64,000 nt of DNA, taken from positions 124,001 through 188,000 of the forward strand of contig NZ_JAPHAV010000005.1 in NCBI RefSeq assembly GCF_026241335.1. Direction: 5' to 3'. The notes under the pieces are model-generated. The model saw nothing but the letters and a program-made list of their open reading frames with translations. It had not been told where the DNA came from and did no database searches. How positions within the stretch are numbered: position 1 is the first letter of the stretch; every line of letters begins with the position of its first letter. A program made the translations under genes and the position numbers. Shown here piece by piece: positions 35,872 to 44,987 of the stretch. This DNA comes from Ochrobactrum chromiisoli. GTDB taxonomy: Bacteria; Pseudomonadota; Alphaproteobacteria; Rhizobiales; Rhizobiaceae.

Positions 35872-36861
35872 TTACTTAGGCTCTGCCGGATTTGGCTCGA
35901 CCTTGAAAGTGCCAGCCTTGATCTCGGCGCGACGGGCTTCCATTTTGGCTTCGACGTCTGCCGGAGCAACGCCCTTGACGTAAACGATGTCGTTGCCGCC
36001 TTCCTTCATCAGGCTGAATGGCGTGTAATCCTTGCCGGTTGGATTGCCAGCCTTGACGTCTGCAACGGCTGCATCAAGGATCGGGCGGAAGTTCCACATC
36101 GCATTGGCAAAGACGGTATCCGGGTAGCGTGGCGTGTAATCAATCAGCGAACCAATTGCTTTGATGCCGCGTTCTTTGGCAGCATCTGCCGTACCGATAC
36201 GCTCGCCAAACAGGATGTCAGCGCCAGCGTCGATCTGGGCGAGACCAGCTTCGCGTGCCTTTGGCGGATCGAAGAATGTGCCGATGAACGAAGCGTTGAA
36301 CTTCGCATCCGGGCGGGTTTCTTTCACACCGTCCTGAAATGCATTGATAAGCATGTTGACTTCAGGAATTGGGATAGCACCGACCGAGCCGAAAGTGCCG
36401 GTCTTGCTCATGCCACCCGCAAGCATTCCTGCGAGATAGGCCGCTTCAAAATTCCATGTGCCGAACACGCCGAAATTGTCGCCCTGTTCCTTGCCGGACG
36501 AGCCCATGATAAAAGTGGTCTGTGGGTAATCGGCTGCAACCTGACGCGCTTCACGCTCGACAGCATAGGATTCGCCGACGATCAGTTTGATGCCCTGTTC
36601 TGCATATTCGCGCATGGCGCGCGGATAGTCGCTGGCCGAAACGCCTTCCGAAAAGACATATTCGATAACGCCGTCGTCATTGGCCTGCTTGAGCGCTTCA
36701 TGAAGGCGCGAGTTCCATGCATTTTCAACAGGTGATGCATGAATGCCTGCGACTTTTAACTTTTCTTCTGCCGCGAAAACGCTGGTGGAGAGTGCTGTTA
36801 CACTGAGAGCCGCAGACATTGCGAGAACGCTGCGGCGTGTGAGTTTGGACGGTGTGGTCAT
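35872..36861 (-). CDS. BMP-family ABC importer, substrate-binding protein
   Basis: 329 residues with a twin-arginine-like signal (LTRRSVLAMSAAL, end near VFAAEE). The mature part has the basic-membrane-protein/PnrA pattern: KVAGIHASPVENAWN, ADYPQTTFIMGSSG, NFEAAYLAGMLAGGMSKTG, and ADILFGERIGTADAAKERG. Such proteins bind purine or pyrimidine nucleosides or related molecules in the periplasm. The ATG has GAGGGG upstream. It heads the operon with amidase, ATPase and two permeases. Confidence 0.92.
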   Translation of the reverse strand: MTTPSKLTRRSVLAMSAALSVTALSTSVFAAEEKLKVAGIHASPVENAWNSRLHEALKQANDDGVIEYVFSEGVSASDYPRAMREYAEQGIKLIVGESYAVEREARQVAADYPQTTFIMGSSGKEQGDNFGVFGTWNFEAAYLAGMLAGGMSKTGTFGSVGAIPIPEVNMLINAFQDGVKETRPDAKFNASFIGTFFDPPKAREAGLAQIDAGADILFGERIGTADAAKERGIKAIGSLIDYTPRYPDTVFANAMWNFRPILDAAVADVKAGNPTGKDYTPFSLMKEGGNDIVYVKGVAPADVEAKMEARRAEIKAGTFKVEPNPAEPK

Positions 36862-37040
36862 GGAAACCCCTCTTGGGTGATGTGTAGACGTGCAATTATG
36901 CGCGACTGATTGCTCCGCCTCTTTTTGCGAGGCTTATGAGCAACGTCACGTATTTCAGACGAATCTGCCGTTAATTCAAGCGCTTTTATCAGACGATTGA
37001 AAAAGAGGCACTGCTTTTTCGTCGTATTTTTGTGGGAATA

Positions 37041-38330
37041 TTATTCCTGTGGCGCATAATCTGCGCCGTCAACCGAAGACGGACGGCCTTCAAGGTTGAG
37101 TGCGCTGATGCGTTGTGGTGTTTCGGCGATGATTTTTCCGCGTTTGACGACTATCAGGCGGTTGGCTTTCAGGCGAAGTGCTTCCAGCGCGTCGCGTGCC
37201 TGAAGCACCACGAAATCTGCATTGCAGCCTTTTTCAAGGCCGTAACCTTCAAGGCCCAGCGCTTTAGCCGAATTGACGGTGAGCGCGTTGAAGACCTGTT
37301 TCTTGCCTTCAATCGATGTCATCTGCGCGACGTGAACAGCCATATGGCCGACTTCCAGCATGTCACCCGAACCCATAGAATACCATGGGTCCATCACGCA
37401 ATCATGGCCAAAGGCTACGTTAATGCCAGCCGCCATCAGTTCCGGCACGCGGGTCATGCCGCGACGCTTCGGATAGGTATCTGCACGGCCCTGCAATGTG
37501 ATGTTGATGAGCGGGTTTGGAATGGCGTTCATCTGCGCTTCCGCAATCAGCGGAATGAGCTTGGAAACGTAATAATTGTCCATGGAGTGCATGGAGGTGA
37601 GGTGCGAGCCGGAGACGCGGCCCTGAAGGCCAAACCGCATTGTCTGTGCGGCCAGTGTTTCGACATGGCGCGACATTGGATCATCGGTTTCGTCGCAATG
37701 AATATCAACCGGCAGGCCGCGTTCTGCGGCAATGCGGCAGAGTTCTTCTAGCGATGCTGCACCGTCTGCCATGGTGCGTTCGAAATGTGGAATACCGCCG
37801 ACAACATCAAGGCCCATATCGAGCGAACGATTGACGAGATCGACAGCACCGGGCGAACGATAGTACCCGTCCTGCGGGAACGCCACGAGTTGAAGGTCGA
37901 TATAAGGTTTCACCTTTTCGCGCACTTCGATCATCGCCTCTGCCGTGAGCAGACGCTGATCGCTGACATCGACATGACTGCGAATGGCAAGCAGGCCCTG
38001 ACTGACAGCGAGATCGCAATAGCGAAGCGCGCGCTCAACCATGGCGTCAACGGTCAGCATGGGCTTGAGTTCACCCCAAAGCGCGATGCCTTCCAGCAAT
38101 GTGCCGGAGCGGTTTAAGCGCGGCAAGCCGAGCGACAGAGTTGCATCCATATGGAAATGCGGATCAACGAAAGGCGGTGTGACCAGCCGGTTTGAAGCGT
38201 CGATTTCCTTGGCTGCCTGATGATCGCCCGTGGATGGCACAATATCGGCAATCTTGCCGTCTTTGACCAGAATGTCCTGCTTTTCACGTCCGTCGGGGAG
38301 ATTGGCGTTTCTTACAATCAGATCGAACAT
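37041..38330 (-). CDS. Cytosine-deaminase-like amidohydrolase
   Basis: 429 residues with metal-dependent amidohydrolase motifs: VDPHFHMDATL (HxH-type first metal pair), RSHVDVSD, the HCDETDD segment, SGSHLTSMHS and FGHDCVMDPWY. The order and spacing match the CodA cytosine deaminase and isocytosine deaminase group. I prefer the ATG at 38330 (MFDLIVRNANL) because AGAGG lies seven bases upstream; an ATG at 38348 has none. It is on the same strand as the BMP importer operon, 179 bases upstream of it, which supports nucleobase or hydantoin-like substrates for the whole region. Confidence 0.87.
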   Translation of the reverse strand: MFDLIVRNANLPDGREKQDILVKDGKIADIVPSTGDHQAAKEIDASNRLVTPPFVDPHFHMDATLSLGLPRLNRSGTLLEGIALWGELKPMLTVDAMVERALRYCDLAVSQGLLAIRSHVDVSDQRLLTAEAMIEVREKVKPYIDLQLVAFPQDGYYRSPGAVDLVNRSLDMGLDVVGGIPHFERTMADGAASLEELCRIAAERGLPVDIHCDETDDPMSRHVETLAAQTMRFGLQGRVSGSHLTSMHSMDNYYVSKLIPLIAEAQMNAIPNPLINITLQGRADTYPKRRGMTRVPELMAAGINVAFGHDCVMDPWYSMGSGDMLEVGHMAVHVAQMTSIEGKKQVFNALTVNSAKALGLEGYGLEKGCNADFVVLQARDALEALRLKANRLIVVKRGKIIAETPQRISALNLEGRPSSVDGADYAPQE

Positions 38331-38496
38331 GGGCGGCCTCTTGGTCATTATAAAAATATGAGTGCTATAAAGTGCTGCTCATTTGCGTTTTGACTTATAC
38401 CCAACTTTGCACGCACGCAATGCTAACAGAGCCATAAGGGGTCGTCATCCGCAACGTAAAATGCTAGTCCGCAAAAATACTGTTAGCAGGATAGCC

Positions 38497-39084
38497 ATGT
38501 TCACCATCAGCCGCATTGAAACCATGACACAGGAGATCAAGAAGAGCCGTTTTCTGGCTATTGCCGCTCCTGTGGCGAACGAACAGGCGGCAAAGGATTT
38601 CCTGACTGAATATTCCGATCTGTCTGCGACGCATAATTGCTGGGCATGGCGCATGGGACAGAATTATCGCTTCAGCGATGATGGTGAGCCGAGTGGCACG
38701 GCAGGCAAGCCTATTTTGCAAGCGATAGACGGTCAGCAGCTTGATAATATTGTGGTGGTTGTCACACGCTGGTTTGGCGGTATTCTGCTGGGCAGTGGCG
38801 GGTTAATGCGCGCTTATGGTGGCACGGCGGCCATGTGTCTTCGGCAGGCTGTGAAGACCGAAGTCATCCCCGTAATTGGTTTTGCGCTGGCGTGTGATTT
38901 TTCTGATCATGCGCTTATAAAAGCGCGCCTGACGGCTGTTGAGAATGTGACGATTGCGAACGAGAACTTCACCGCAACCGGCGTCGAAATAACGGGTGCG
39001 ATGCCGCTTGCCGCACAAGATGATCTGGCGCGTCTGGTGAGCGACATCACTCGCGGTAAAACCGTGATAAAGTTTGACGACTGA
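38497..39084 (+). CDS. YigZ/IMPACT-family protein
   Basis: 195 residues. The N-terminal domain carries the UPF0029 signature: KKSRFLAIAAPV, ATHNCWAWRMG, FSDDGEPSGTAGKPIL and VVVTRWFGGILLGSGGLMRAYG. The C-terminal DUF1949-like ferredoxin fold is present. The family is linked to translation regulation in eukaryotes; the bacterial role is not settled. The ATG at 38497 has AGGA about seven bases upstream; the upstream 38 in-frame codons cover the promoter. Confidence 0.92.
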   Translation: MFTISRIETMTQEIKKSRFLAIAAPVANEQAAKDFLTEYSDLSATHNCWAWRMGQNYRFSDDGEPSGTAGKPILQAIDGQQLDNIVVVVTRWFGGILLGSGGLMRAYGGTAAMCLRQAVKTEVIPVIGFALACDFSDHALIKARLTAVENVTIANENFTATGVEITGAMPLAAQDDLARLVSDITRGKTVIKFDD

Positions 39085-40548
39085 TCAGGAAAGCTGCGAT
39101 TTCCGCAGCGCTTCTGCTGAATAATGTTTACGTTTGTCTTCATACATCAAAAGATCAGCGCGCTTCGCAACCGTTTCCAGTTTTTCACCCGGCATACTGG
39201 TGGCGGCACCCATCGAAAGCTCGATTTTAAGCTGCGAATAATACTGGTTGTTGATATCGACCAGCCGGCGAATATCTTCCATCACCGCGTCCGCGCCGCG
39301 TTCATCAACATATGGCAGCACAACCGCAAATTCATCGCCACCGATACGGGCAGCATGGCCGGGAAGTTTTACGGCTTCGTTGAGCACTTCACCGATACGG
39401 CGCAGCAAACCATCGCCGCTGGCGTGCCCCAGCTGGTCATTGGCTGCCTTGAGGCCGTTGAGGTCAATGATGATGATTGAGACTGGGGGCTGTCCCTTGC
39501 GCTCAAGACGATTGAGTTCATCGACATAGAAAGCGCGGTTGTGCAGCTTGGTCAGCACATCATGTTTGCCAAGATATTCGAGATAGGCTTCTGCCTTTTT
39601 GCGCGCGGTAATATCAGCCAAGGCGACTTGAACCAGCGACCAGTCTTTTTCGTGTCCGGGGAGCACTGAAAACTGCAAGAGTAAATGCCGCTCGCTTCCA
39701 TCAAGTGCATAGTTGACGACCTCGCGGCGCTGAAACAGAACGCCATTCCAAAGGTCGATGAGTTGCTCGCGGAAATTCGTTTCCATATCGCCTTTGAAAA
39801 CATTTTGCAGGTTCTGCAACAAGGTAGCTTTGTCGGGCGCCAGAAACAGTTCGAGTGTTTCGCGATTGATATCAAGGACGCGGATTTCGCTCATGCACTG
39901 ACGCACAAATTCAGGATGCACATCCGTAAAAATGCGAAAATCGACAATGCCGCGCTCGCGAATATCGTCCATCATCTGTTTGATACGGCTGAAATCTTCA
40001 ACCCAGAGCGAAACAGGGGAATGCTCAAACAGGCCTTCCGCGTGCTGCTTATGCTTATTTTGCTCGCGCCGCGCTTCTTCGCGTGCTGTCACGTCTTCGA
40101 TAGACAACAGAACACGCTCCCAGCTTTCTTCATGGCCGGGGAGAACCACGCCCTTAAGCTGAATATCGAGACGCTTGCCACCGAGAGAATAGTTTATGGT
40201 ATCGCTCATAAAGGCGTTGTCACCATTCCAGAGCTGAACCATTTCTTCGATATGCGGATCAACCATATCGTCGCGGAACACACGCTCCAGATTTTCCTTC
40301 AGATGGTGGATGTCGCGTGCTTCATAAAGCGATAACGTTTTGCGATTGACCTTGAGCACACGGATCTGGCTTGTGCAGATGCGCAAGCGGCCGAGATCTT
40401 CTTTGAGGAAGGCTCTTAAATCTGTCACGCCGAGCTTGCGCCATTGCTCAAATTGCTTCCGCAGGCCGCTATAGTCTTCAAGCCACAGGGAAATTGGCGC
40501 GAGTTCAAAGACATTGGCACCGTCATTTAAGGCAGATTCAATATTCAT
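39085..40548 (-). CDS. Diguanylate cyclase with two tandem PAS-like sensor modules
   Basis: 487 residues, no membrane segment. The C-terminal GGDEF domain (about 320-487) carries an intact active site RIGGDEFAVVLPY and DVLTKLHNRAFY, so it should make cyclic di-GMP. Ahead of it are two similar modules: FELAPISLWLEDYSGLRKQF and FEHSPVSLWVEDFSRIKQMM, each followed by an IRVL-x(2)-NR-TL block and ending IEDVTAREE or ADITARKK, typical PAS/PAC ends. There is no EAL domain. The signal sensed is unknown. It is a cytoplasmic sensor. Confidence 0.9.
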   Translation of the reverse strand: MNIESALNDGANVFELAPISLWLEDYSGLRKQFEQWRKLGVTDLRAFLKEDLGRLRICTSQIRVLKVNRKTLSLYEARDIHHLKENLERVFRDDMVDPHIEEMVQLWNGDNAFMSDTINYSLGGKRLDIQLKGVVLPGHEESWERVLLSIEDVTAREEARREQNKHKQHAEGLFEHSPVSLWVEDFSRIKQMMDDIRERGIVDFRIFTDVHPEFVRQCMSEIRVLDINRETLELFLAPDKATLLQNLQNVFKGDMETNFREQLIDLWNGVLFQRREVVNYALDGSERHLLLQFSVLPGHEKDWSLVQVALADITARKKAEAYLEYLGKHDVLTKLHNRAFYVDELNRLERKGQPPVSIIIIDLNGLKAANDQLGHASGDGLLRRIGEVLNEAVKLPGHAARIGGDEFAVVLPYVDERGADAVMEDIRRLVDINNQYYSQLKIELSMGAATSMPGEKLETVAKRADLLMYEDKRKHYSAEALRKSQLS

Positions 40549-40796
40549 CGTTCGGTTCTAAACCTGAGGCGTTGTTGCATTATTCGCAGACCAGATTGGC
40601 AGATAATGATTGCCTTATATTATGCGGTTAAAAGATAAACCAGCATTTATCTATAGAAGCGTGTTATTAACCTAATTTTGTAGCGATTGATTAAAGTCCA
40701 ATCTGGTAGAGACCGTTCGTCAATAACAATTTTCGATTGAGTCTCGTCTGAAGCCTTTGAAAGCGGTATGGATGCGATGATTTCAGGGGGCAAAAT

Positions 40797-42233
40797 ATGG
40801 ATAAACCGCTAAAAAGCCGGGATGTCCCGCTAGCGGTAGATCTGGATGGCACACTCGTTGCGACAGATTTGCTATGGGAGAGTGTCTTTGTTCTTCTTAA
40901 GAAAAACCCGCTTTTTGTATTTCTGCTGCCAGTCTGGCTGTTGTCAGGCAAGGCCAATCTCAAGCAGCAGATAGCCAGTCGTATTTCTATTGACGCAGCG
41001 CTTTTGCCTTACCGGCAGGATTTTCTCGCATATCTGCGTCATGAACATTCGCTGGGTCGCAGGCTGGTGTTGGCAACTGCCGCAGCGCAACCGCTCGCGA
41101 AGGTTGTGGCGACTGAGCTTGGGATTTTTGAAAGTGTTTACGCGACAAGTGGGAAAACAAATCTGTCCTCACACCGTAAGGCACAGCTTCTAAGCGAAAA
41201 ATTTGGCCAGAACGGTTTTGATTATGCCGGTAATGATCGCGCTGATATTGCCGTCTTTGCGGCTGCGCGCAAGGTGATTGTCGTTGCGCCCGACCGTGCT
41301 GCCGCACGCTTTCACAAACAAAATGGCGGCCGCCTTTTCAAGGCCGATAAGACAGGCATAAAGCCCTATCTTAAAATGCTGCGTGTTCACCAATGGCTCA
41401 AGAATCTGTTGGTTTTTGTGCCCGCATTTCTCAGCCATACCATATTCTATCCAGAGATAATTCTGTCCTCTGTACTCGCTTTCGTTGCGTTCTCAGCGGC
41501 AGCCTCTGCGATCTATATTCTCAATGATATTGTAGACCTGCCGCTTGACCGCCAGCATACCAGAAAGCGCTCACGTCCTTTCGCCAGTGGAGCGATCAGT
41601 ATTCCATTCGGGCTGAAAGTTTCATTGTTGCTGTTAATGATCACGGCCGGACTATGCTTGTTTCTGCCATTGCCTTTCAGCTTGGTTATCGGTCTTTATC
41701 TGCTTGCCACAACAGCCTATTCGGTGGCGCTCAAACGTATGTTGCTGATAGACGTGATCTGTTTGGGGGGGCTTTATACGTTGCGTCTTCTTGGCGGCGC
41801 AACGGTTACAGAAATTCCTCCGTCATTCTGGCTGATGGCATTCGCTATGTTCTTCTTCCTGTCGCTCGCGCTGGTCAAACGCTATGTCGAGCTGCAGAAT
41901 TCCACGGTAACTGAAAAAGACCGTATCGCTGGTCGCGGCTATCGCCCGGAAGATTTGGATATTGTCGGCCAAAGCGGGGTTGCTTCTGGTTTTACCGCAG
42001 CAGTGGTTTTAGCACTTTATGTCAACAGTGCCGCCGTTCAGCAGCTTTACAACTATCCGTGGCTGATCTGGCCGCTGGTCCCAATCGTGCTTTATATCAT
42101 CATTCGTGTTTGGATATTGGCGCACCGCAAGGAAATGGATGACGATCCGGTCGTCTTTCTTGCCAATGACTGGCGTAGTCAGCTGGTGATCGCGATTGGC
42201 GCGGGCCTGCTGTTTGTGGCCGGGATGCGCTGA
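40797..42233 (+). CDS. HAD phosphatase-UbiA fusion, polyprenyl-phosphate phosphoribosyltransferase-like
   Basis: 478 residues in two parts. Residues 10-165 form a HAD-like domain with DLDGT (15-19) and NDRADIAVF. Residues about 190-478 form a UbiA-type membrane prenyltransferase with LRVHQWLKN, YILNDIVDLPLDRQH (acidic motif 243-251) and LVKRYVEL. The UbiA half resembles mycobacterial decaprenyl-phosphate phosphoribosyltransferase (Rv3806c) more than ubiquinone UbiA, by recall. The HAD half could remove the 5-phosphate from the product. AGGGGG precedes the ATG. The stop overlaps the next start (TGATG). NoeC of Azorhizobium is a related fused protein by recall. Confidence 0.85.
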   Translation: MDKPLKSRDVPLAVDLDGTLVATDLLWESVFVLLKKNPLFVFLLPVWLLSGKANLKQQIASRISIDAALLPYRQDFLAYLRHEHSLGRRLVLATAAAQPLAKVVATELGIFESVYATSGKTNLSSHRKAQLLSEKFGQNGFDYAGNDRADIAVFAAARKVIVVAPDRAAARFHKQNGGRLFKADKTGIKPYLKMLRVHQWLKNLLVFVPAFLSHTIFYPEIILSSVLAFVAFSAAASAIYILNDIVDLPLDRQHTRKRSRPFASGAISIPFGLKVSLLLLMITAGLCLFLPLPFSLVIGLYLLATTAYSVALKRMLLIDVICLGGLYTLRLLGGATVTEIPPSFWLMAFAMFFFLSLALVKRYVELQNSTVTEKDRIAGRGYRPEDLDIVGQSGVASGFTAAVVLALYVNSAAVQQLYNYPWLIWPLVPIVLYIIIRVWILAHRKEMDDDPVVFLANDWRSQLVIAIGAGLLFVAGMR

Positions 42234-43537
42234 TGGACCAGTCTTTCGACAGCTTTGGACGCATTCATCGTCATAGGCGAAGCGCAATTGCATTCGACGA
42301 TGTGTTTTCCAGGCTGGAAGGCCCGCAAAGTCTGCTCGCATTCGGCAATGGACGGTCTTATGGCGACAGCTGCCATAATGACACAGGGCTGCTTGTGCCG
42401 ATGCGCACGCGTGCGCGGATTGTAAGCTTTGATCCGCATACCGGTGTTCTTGAAGCGGAATCCGGTGTTTTGTTGAGTGAGATTATCGCCGCTGTTGCCA
42501 AGCATGGTTATTTTCTACCCGTGACGCCCGGCACGCGCTTTGTAACGCTTGGCGGGGCAATCGCCAATGATGTGCATGGGAAAAACCATCATCTGCGCGG
42601 AACATTCGGGAGCCATGTTGAGAGCTTTGAATTGTTGCGTTCTGACGGTGTGCATTACATCTGCTCAAGCGCAGAAAATGCAGAGCTTTTTTCAGCAACG
42701 ATTGGCGGCATGGGCCTGACAGGGTTGATCCTCAATGCCCGCATCCGGTTGATGCCGGTTGGTTCGCTGGATGTAGAAGAGCGCCTGACACCTTTTAAAA
42801 GCCTGCCCGAATATTTCGCGATGGCCGAAGAATCCGACCAGCAAAATGAATATGCGGTTGCCTGGGTGGATCAACTGGCAAGCGGCCGTTCAGAAGGGCG
42901 CGGGATTCTGATTACCGGAAATCATGCAGTCAATGGCAAGCGCGTGGTCAATCATAGAGCAGCGCGGCTTGGCGTTCCGTTCGAGATGCCATTTTCGATG
43001 CTCAACAAACTGAGTCTCACTGCGTTCAACACACTCTATTTTCATGCAAAACGCCGCAGGCAGGCGCCACATCTTACAGGGTTCGAGGGGTTCTTTTATC
43101 CGCTTGATAGCCTGCGCAACTGGAACCGGCTTTACGGTCCGGCAGGACTTTATCAGCATCAAAGTGTGATCCCTCTTCAAGAGGCGGAGCGCGCCATTCC
43201 TGCAATGCTTCATGCAAGCAGGGCAGCAGGGCAGGCATCATTTCTTACGGTGTTGAAGCGGTTTGGCGATGCGCATTCTCCGGGGCTGATGTCATTTCCA
43301 AAGCCGGGTTATACCCTGACAATGGACTTTCCAAATCGCGGGCAAAAGACGCTTGAATTGCTCACCCTTCTTGACCGTATGACGATAGAAGCCGGTGGTC
43401 GTGTCAATCCATACAAAGATCAGCGCATGAGTGCGGAGACATTCAAGGCAGGCTTTCCAGAGTGGCAGCAGCTTGAAGAGATGCGTGACGCGCGTTTCTG
43501 CTCCAATTTCTGGCGGCGTACCGCATTGAAAAATTAA
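42233..43537 (+). CDS. FAD-dependent oxidase resembling DprE1
   Basis: 434 residues. FAD-binding features are FGNGRSYGDS (38-46) and the substrate-side DVHGKNHHLRGTFGSHV (113-129). The C-terminal part, SFLTVLKRFG then SFPKPGYTLTMDFP and YKDQR (Lys395), aligns by eye with decaprenylphosphoryl-ribose oxidase DprE1. The position of its drug-reactive Cys387 is Thr363 here. DprE1 oxidises C2 of the lipid-linked ribose to a keto sugar. The one-base overlap with the preceding prenyltransferase gene implies coupled production of the two enzymes. A lipid-linked pentose is the inferred substrate. Confidence 0.85.
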   Translation: MDQSFDSFGRIHRHRRSAIAFDDVFSRLEGPQSLLAFGNGRSYGDSCHNDTGLLVPMRTRARIVSFDPHTGVLEAESGVLLSEIIAAVAKHGYFLPVTPGTRFVTLGGAIANDVHGKNHHLRGTFGSHVESFELLRSDGVHYICSSAENAELFSATIGGMGLTGLILNARIRLMPVGSLDVEERLTPFKSLPEYFAMAEESDQQNEYAVAWVDQLASGRSEGRGILITGNHAVNGKRVVNHRAARLGVPFEMPFSMLNKLSLTAFNTLYFHAKRRRQAPHLTGFEGFFYPLDSLRNWNRLYGPAGLYQHQSVIPLQEAERAIPAMLHASRAAGQASFLTVLKRFGDAHSPGLMSFPKPGYTLTMDFPNRGQKTLELLTLLDRMTIEAGGRVNPYKDQRMSAETFKAGFPEWQQLEEMRDARFCSNFWRRTALKN

Positions 43538-43552
43538 ACCACGGGACAGACA

Positions 43553-43972
43553 ATGAAATATATCCCATTCATTCTTTTTACGGTCATGACCAATGCGGCA
43601 GCACAACTTCTGCTCAAATATGGCATGATGACATTTAGCAATGCCAGCTATACAGCGGATACGCTGATTTATCGGATTTTTCAGATTGTCTTTAATCCGT
43701 GGGTTTTCGCTGGCTTGACCATGTTCGTGATTTCGATGGCATCCCATATGTATGTGCTCTCAAAAGTCGATTTGTCTTTCGCATATCCTTTTCTGAGCCT
43801 TGCTTATGTTGCGGTCGCAGTTTTCGCGTGGCTTTTGTTCAAGGAAGAACTGGGTGCCTACAAAATTGCAGGCATCGCTTTCATCTGCATTGGAACAGTA
43901 TTGATCGCACAGAGCGGTAAGACGCCGAAGGTCGAACAGAACGCGGCGGTTTATGACCGTTCGTCAGTCTAA
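43553..43972 (+). CDS. Small four-helix membrane protein, SMR/ArnE-like (candidate flippase)
   Basis: 139 residues with four hydrophobic segments: IPFILFTVMTNAAAQLLLKYG, then segments around 50-66, 75-98 and 104-122, ending in a polar tail. NAAAQLLLKYGM near the first helix and the KEELGAYKIAGIAFICIG end are typical of the EamA/SMR fold, including the ArnE and ArnF subunits that move undecaprenyl-phosphate-aminoarabinose across the membrane. It begins 15 bases after the oxidase stop. It probably flips the lipid-linked sugar made by its neighbours; drug export is the alternative. Confidence 0.82.
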   Translation: MKYIPFILFTVMTNAAAQLLLKYGMMTFSNASYTADTLIYRIFQIVFNPWVFAGLTMFVISMASHMYVLSKVDLSFAYPFLSLAYVAVAVFAWLLFKEELGAYKIAGIAFICIGTVLIAQSGKTPKVEQNAAVYDRSSV

Positions 43973-43994
43973 ATTTAAAAGTCGGGGCAGGATT

Positions 43995-44978
43995 ATGAGA
44001 CATATTATTTTCGGTGGGGATGGTTTTGTGGGGCGTTATCTCGCTCCTATGCTTCTCGCTGATGGCCATGAAGTGATCGTCGCAGATATCGTGAAAAGCG
44101 ATCTCGCGCATTATGGCCAAGCAACCTTTGTGCATACGGATGTGACCGACCCGGAAGCCATCCGCAAGCTTGGGCTTCGCGCCGACGATATGGTTTATAA
44201 TCTTTCGGCCAAAATGCTCTCGCCGCTTCAGGTACGGGCCAAGCGTCACGATTTTTTCTTCCCGGTTAATTATTACGGCACGGAAAACATCATCAAGGCG
44301 ATGGACGAGGCTGGCGCAAAGCGTCTCGTTCATTTTACCACCGACATGGTTTATGGCCACACTTATGTCTGGCCGCAGAAAGAAGATCACCCATGCAATC
44401 CGCTGGGCGAATATGGCTTGTCGAAGCTGAAAACCGAGGAACTGGCTGCGGAATGGCGCAAGCGCGGCATGAATATTTCGCTGTTCCGTCCGCGCCTGAT
44501 CATCGGACCGGGACGCCTTGGTATTCTGGAAAAGCTGTTTAAGCTGATTGATAATAACCTGCCGGTGCCGATGATTGGCTCAGGCAAAAATCCTTATCAG
44601 TTCATTTCTGTGTTTGACTGTGCGTCCGCTTGTTACGCGGCCTTCAAAGCAGGTGTACCGAACGAGGTTTATAACCTTGGATCGCTTAATCCGCCACCGG
44701 TGCGCAAATTGCTCGGCGATCTGGTCAAGCACGCCGGCTCGAAATCCATTCTGGTGCCGACACCGGCATGGGCGGTCAAGCGTACGCTGGATTTCCTTGA
44801 TTGGCTCAACAAGCCTTTGATGGACCCGGAGCAATATTTGATTGCTGATGAAATGTGTATTCTTGACGTTTCAAAGGGCGAGCGCGAACTCGGCTGGGTG
44901 CCGCAATATCGCGATGAGGACATGCTGATCGCAGCCTATAGCGAATATCATAAGAAACTCGAATCGAAGGCAGCGTGA
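43995..44978 (+). CDS. NAD-dependent epimerase/dehydratase family protein (extended SDR)
   Basis: 327 residues. The Rossmann motif GGDGFVG is at residues 7-13, an extended-SDR active site has TTDMVYG around 115-121 and YGLSK with Tyr140 and Lys144, and the C-terminal part binds a sugar substrate in this family. The ATG at 43995 has GGGCAGG just upstream. It may reduce or epimerise the keto sugar formed by the DprE1-like enzyme. The mycobacterial partner DprE2 is a shorter classical SDR, so this would be a different solution. It is 22 bases after the small membrane protein gene. Confidence 0.85.
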   Translation: MRHIIFGGDGFVGRYLAPMLLADGHEVIVADIVKSDLAHYGQATFVHTDVTDPEAIRKLGLRADDMVYNLSAKMLSPLQVRAKRHDFFFPVNYYGTENIIKAMDEAGAKRLVHFTTDMVYGHTYVWPQKEDHPCNPLGEYGLSKLKTEELAAEWRKRGMNISLFRPRLIIGPGRLGILEKLFKLIDNNLPVPMIGSGKNPYQFISVFDCASACYAAFKAGVPNEVYNLGSLNPPPVRKLLGDLVKHAGSKSILVPTPAWAVKRTLDFLDWLNKPLMDPEQYLIADEMCILDVSKGERELGWVPQYRDEDMLIAAYSEYHKKLESKAA

Positions 44979-44987
44979 GAACAGGCC

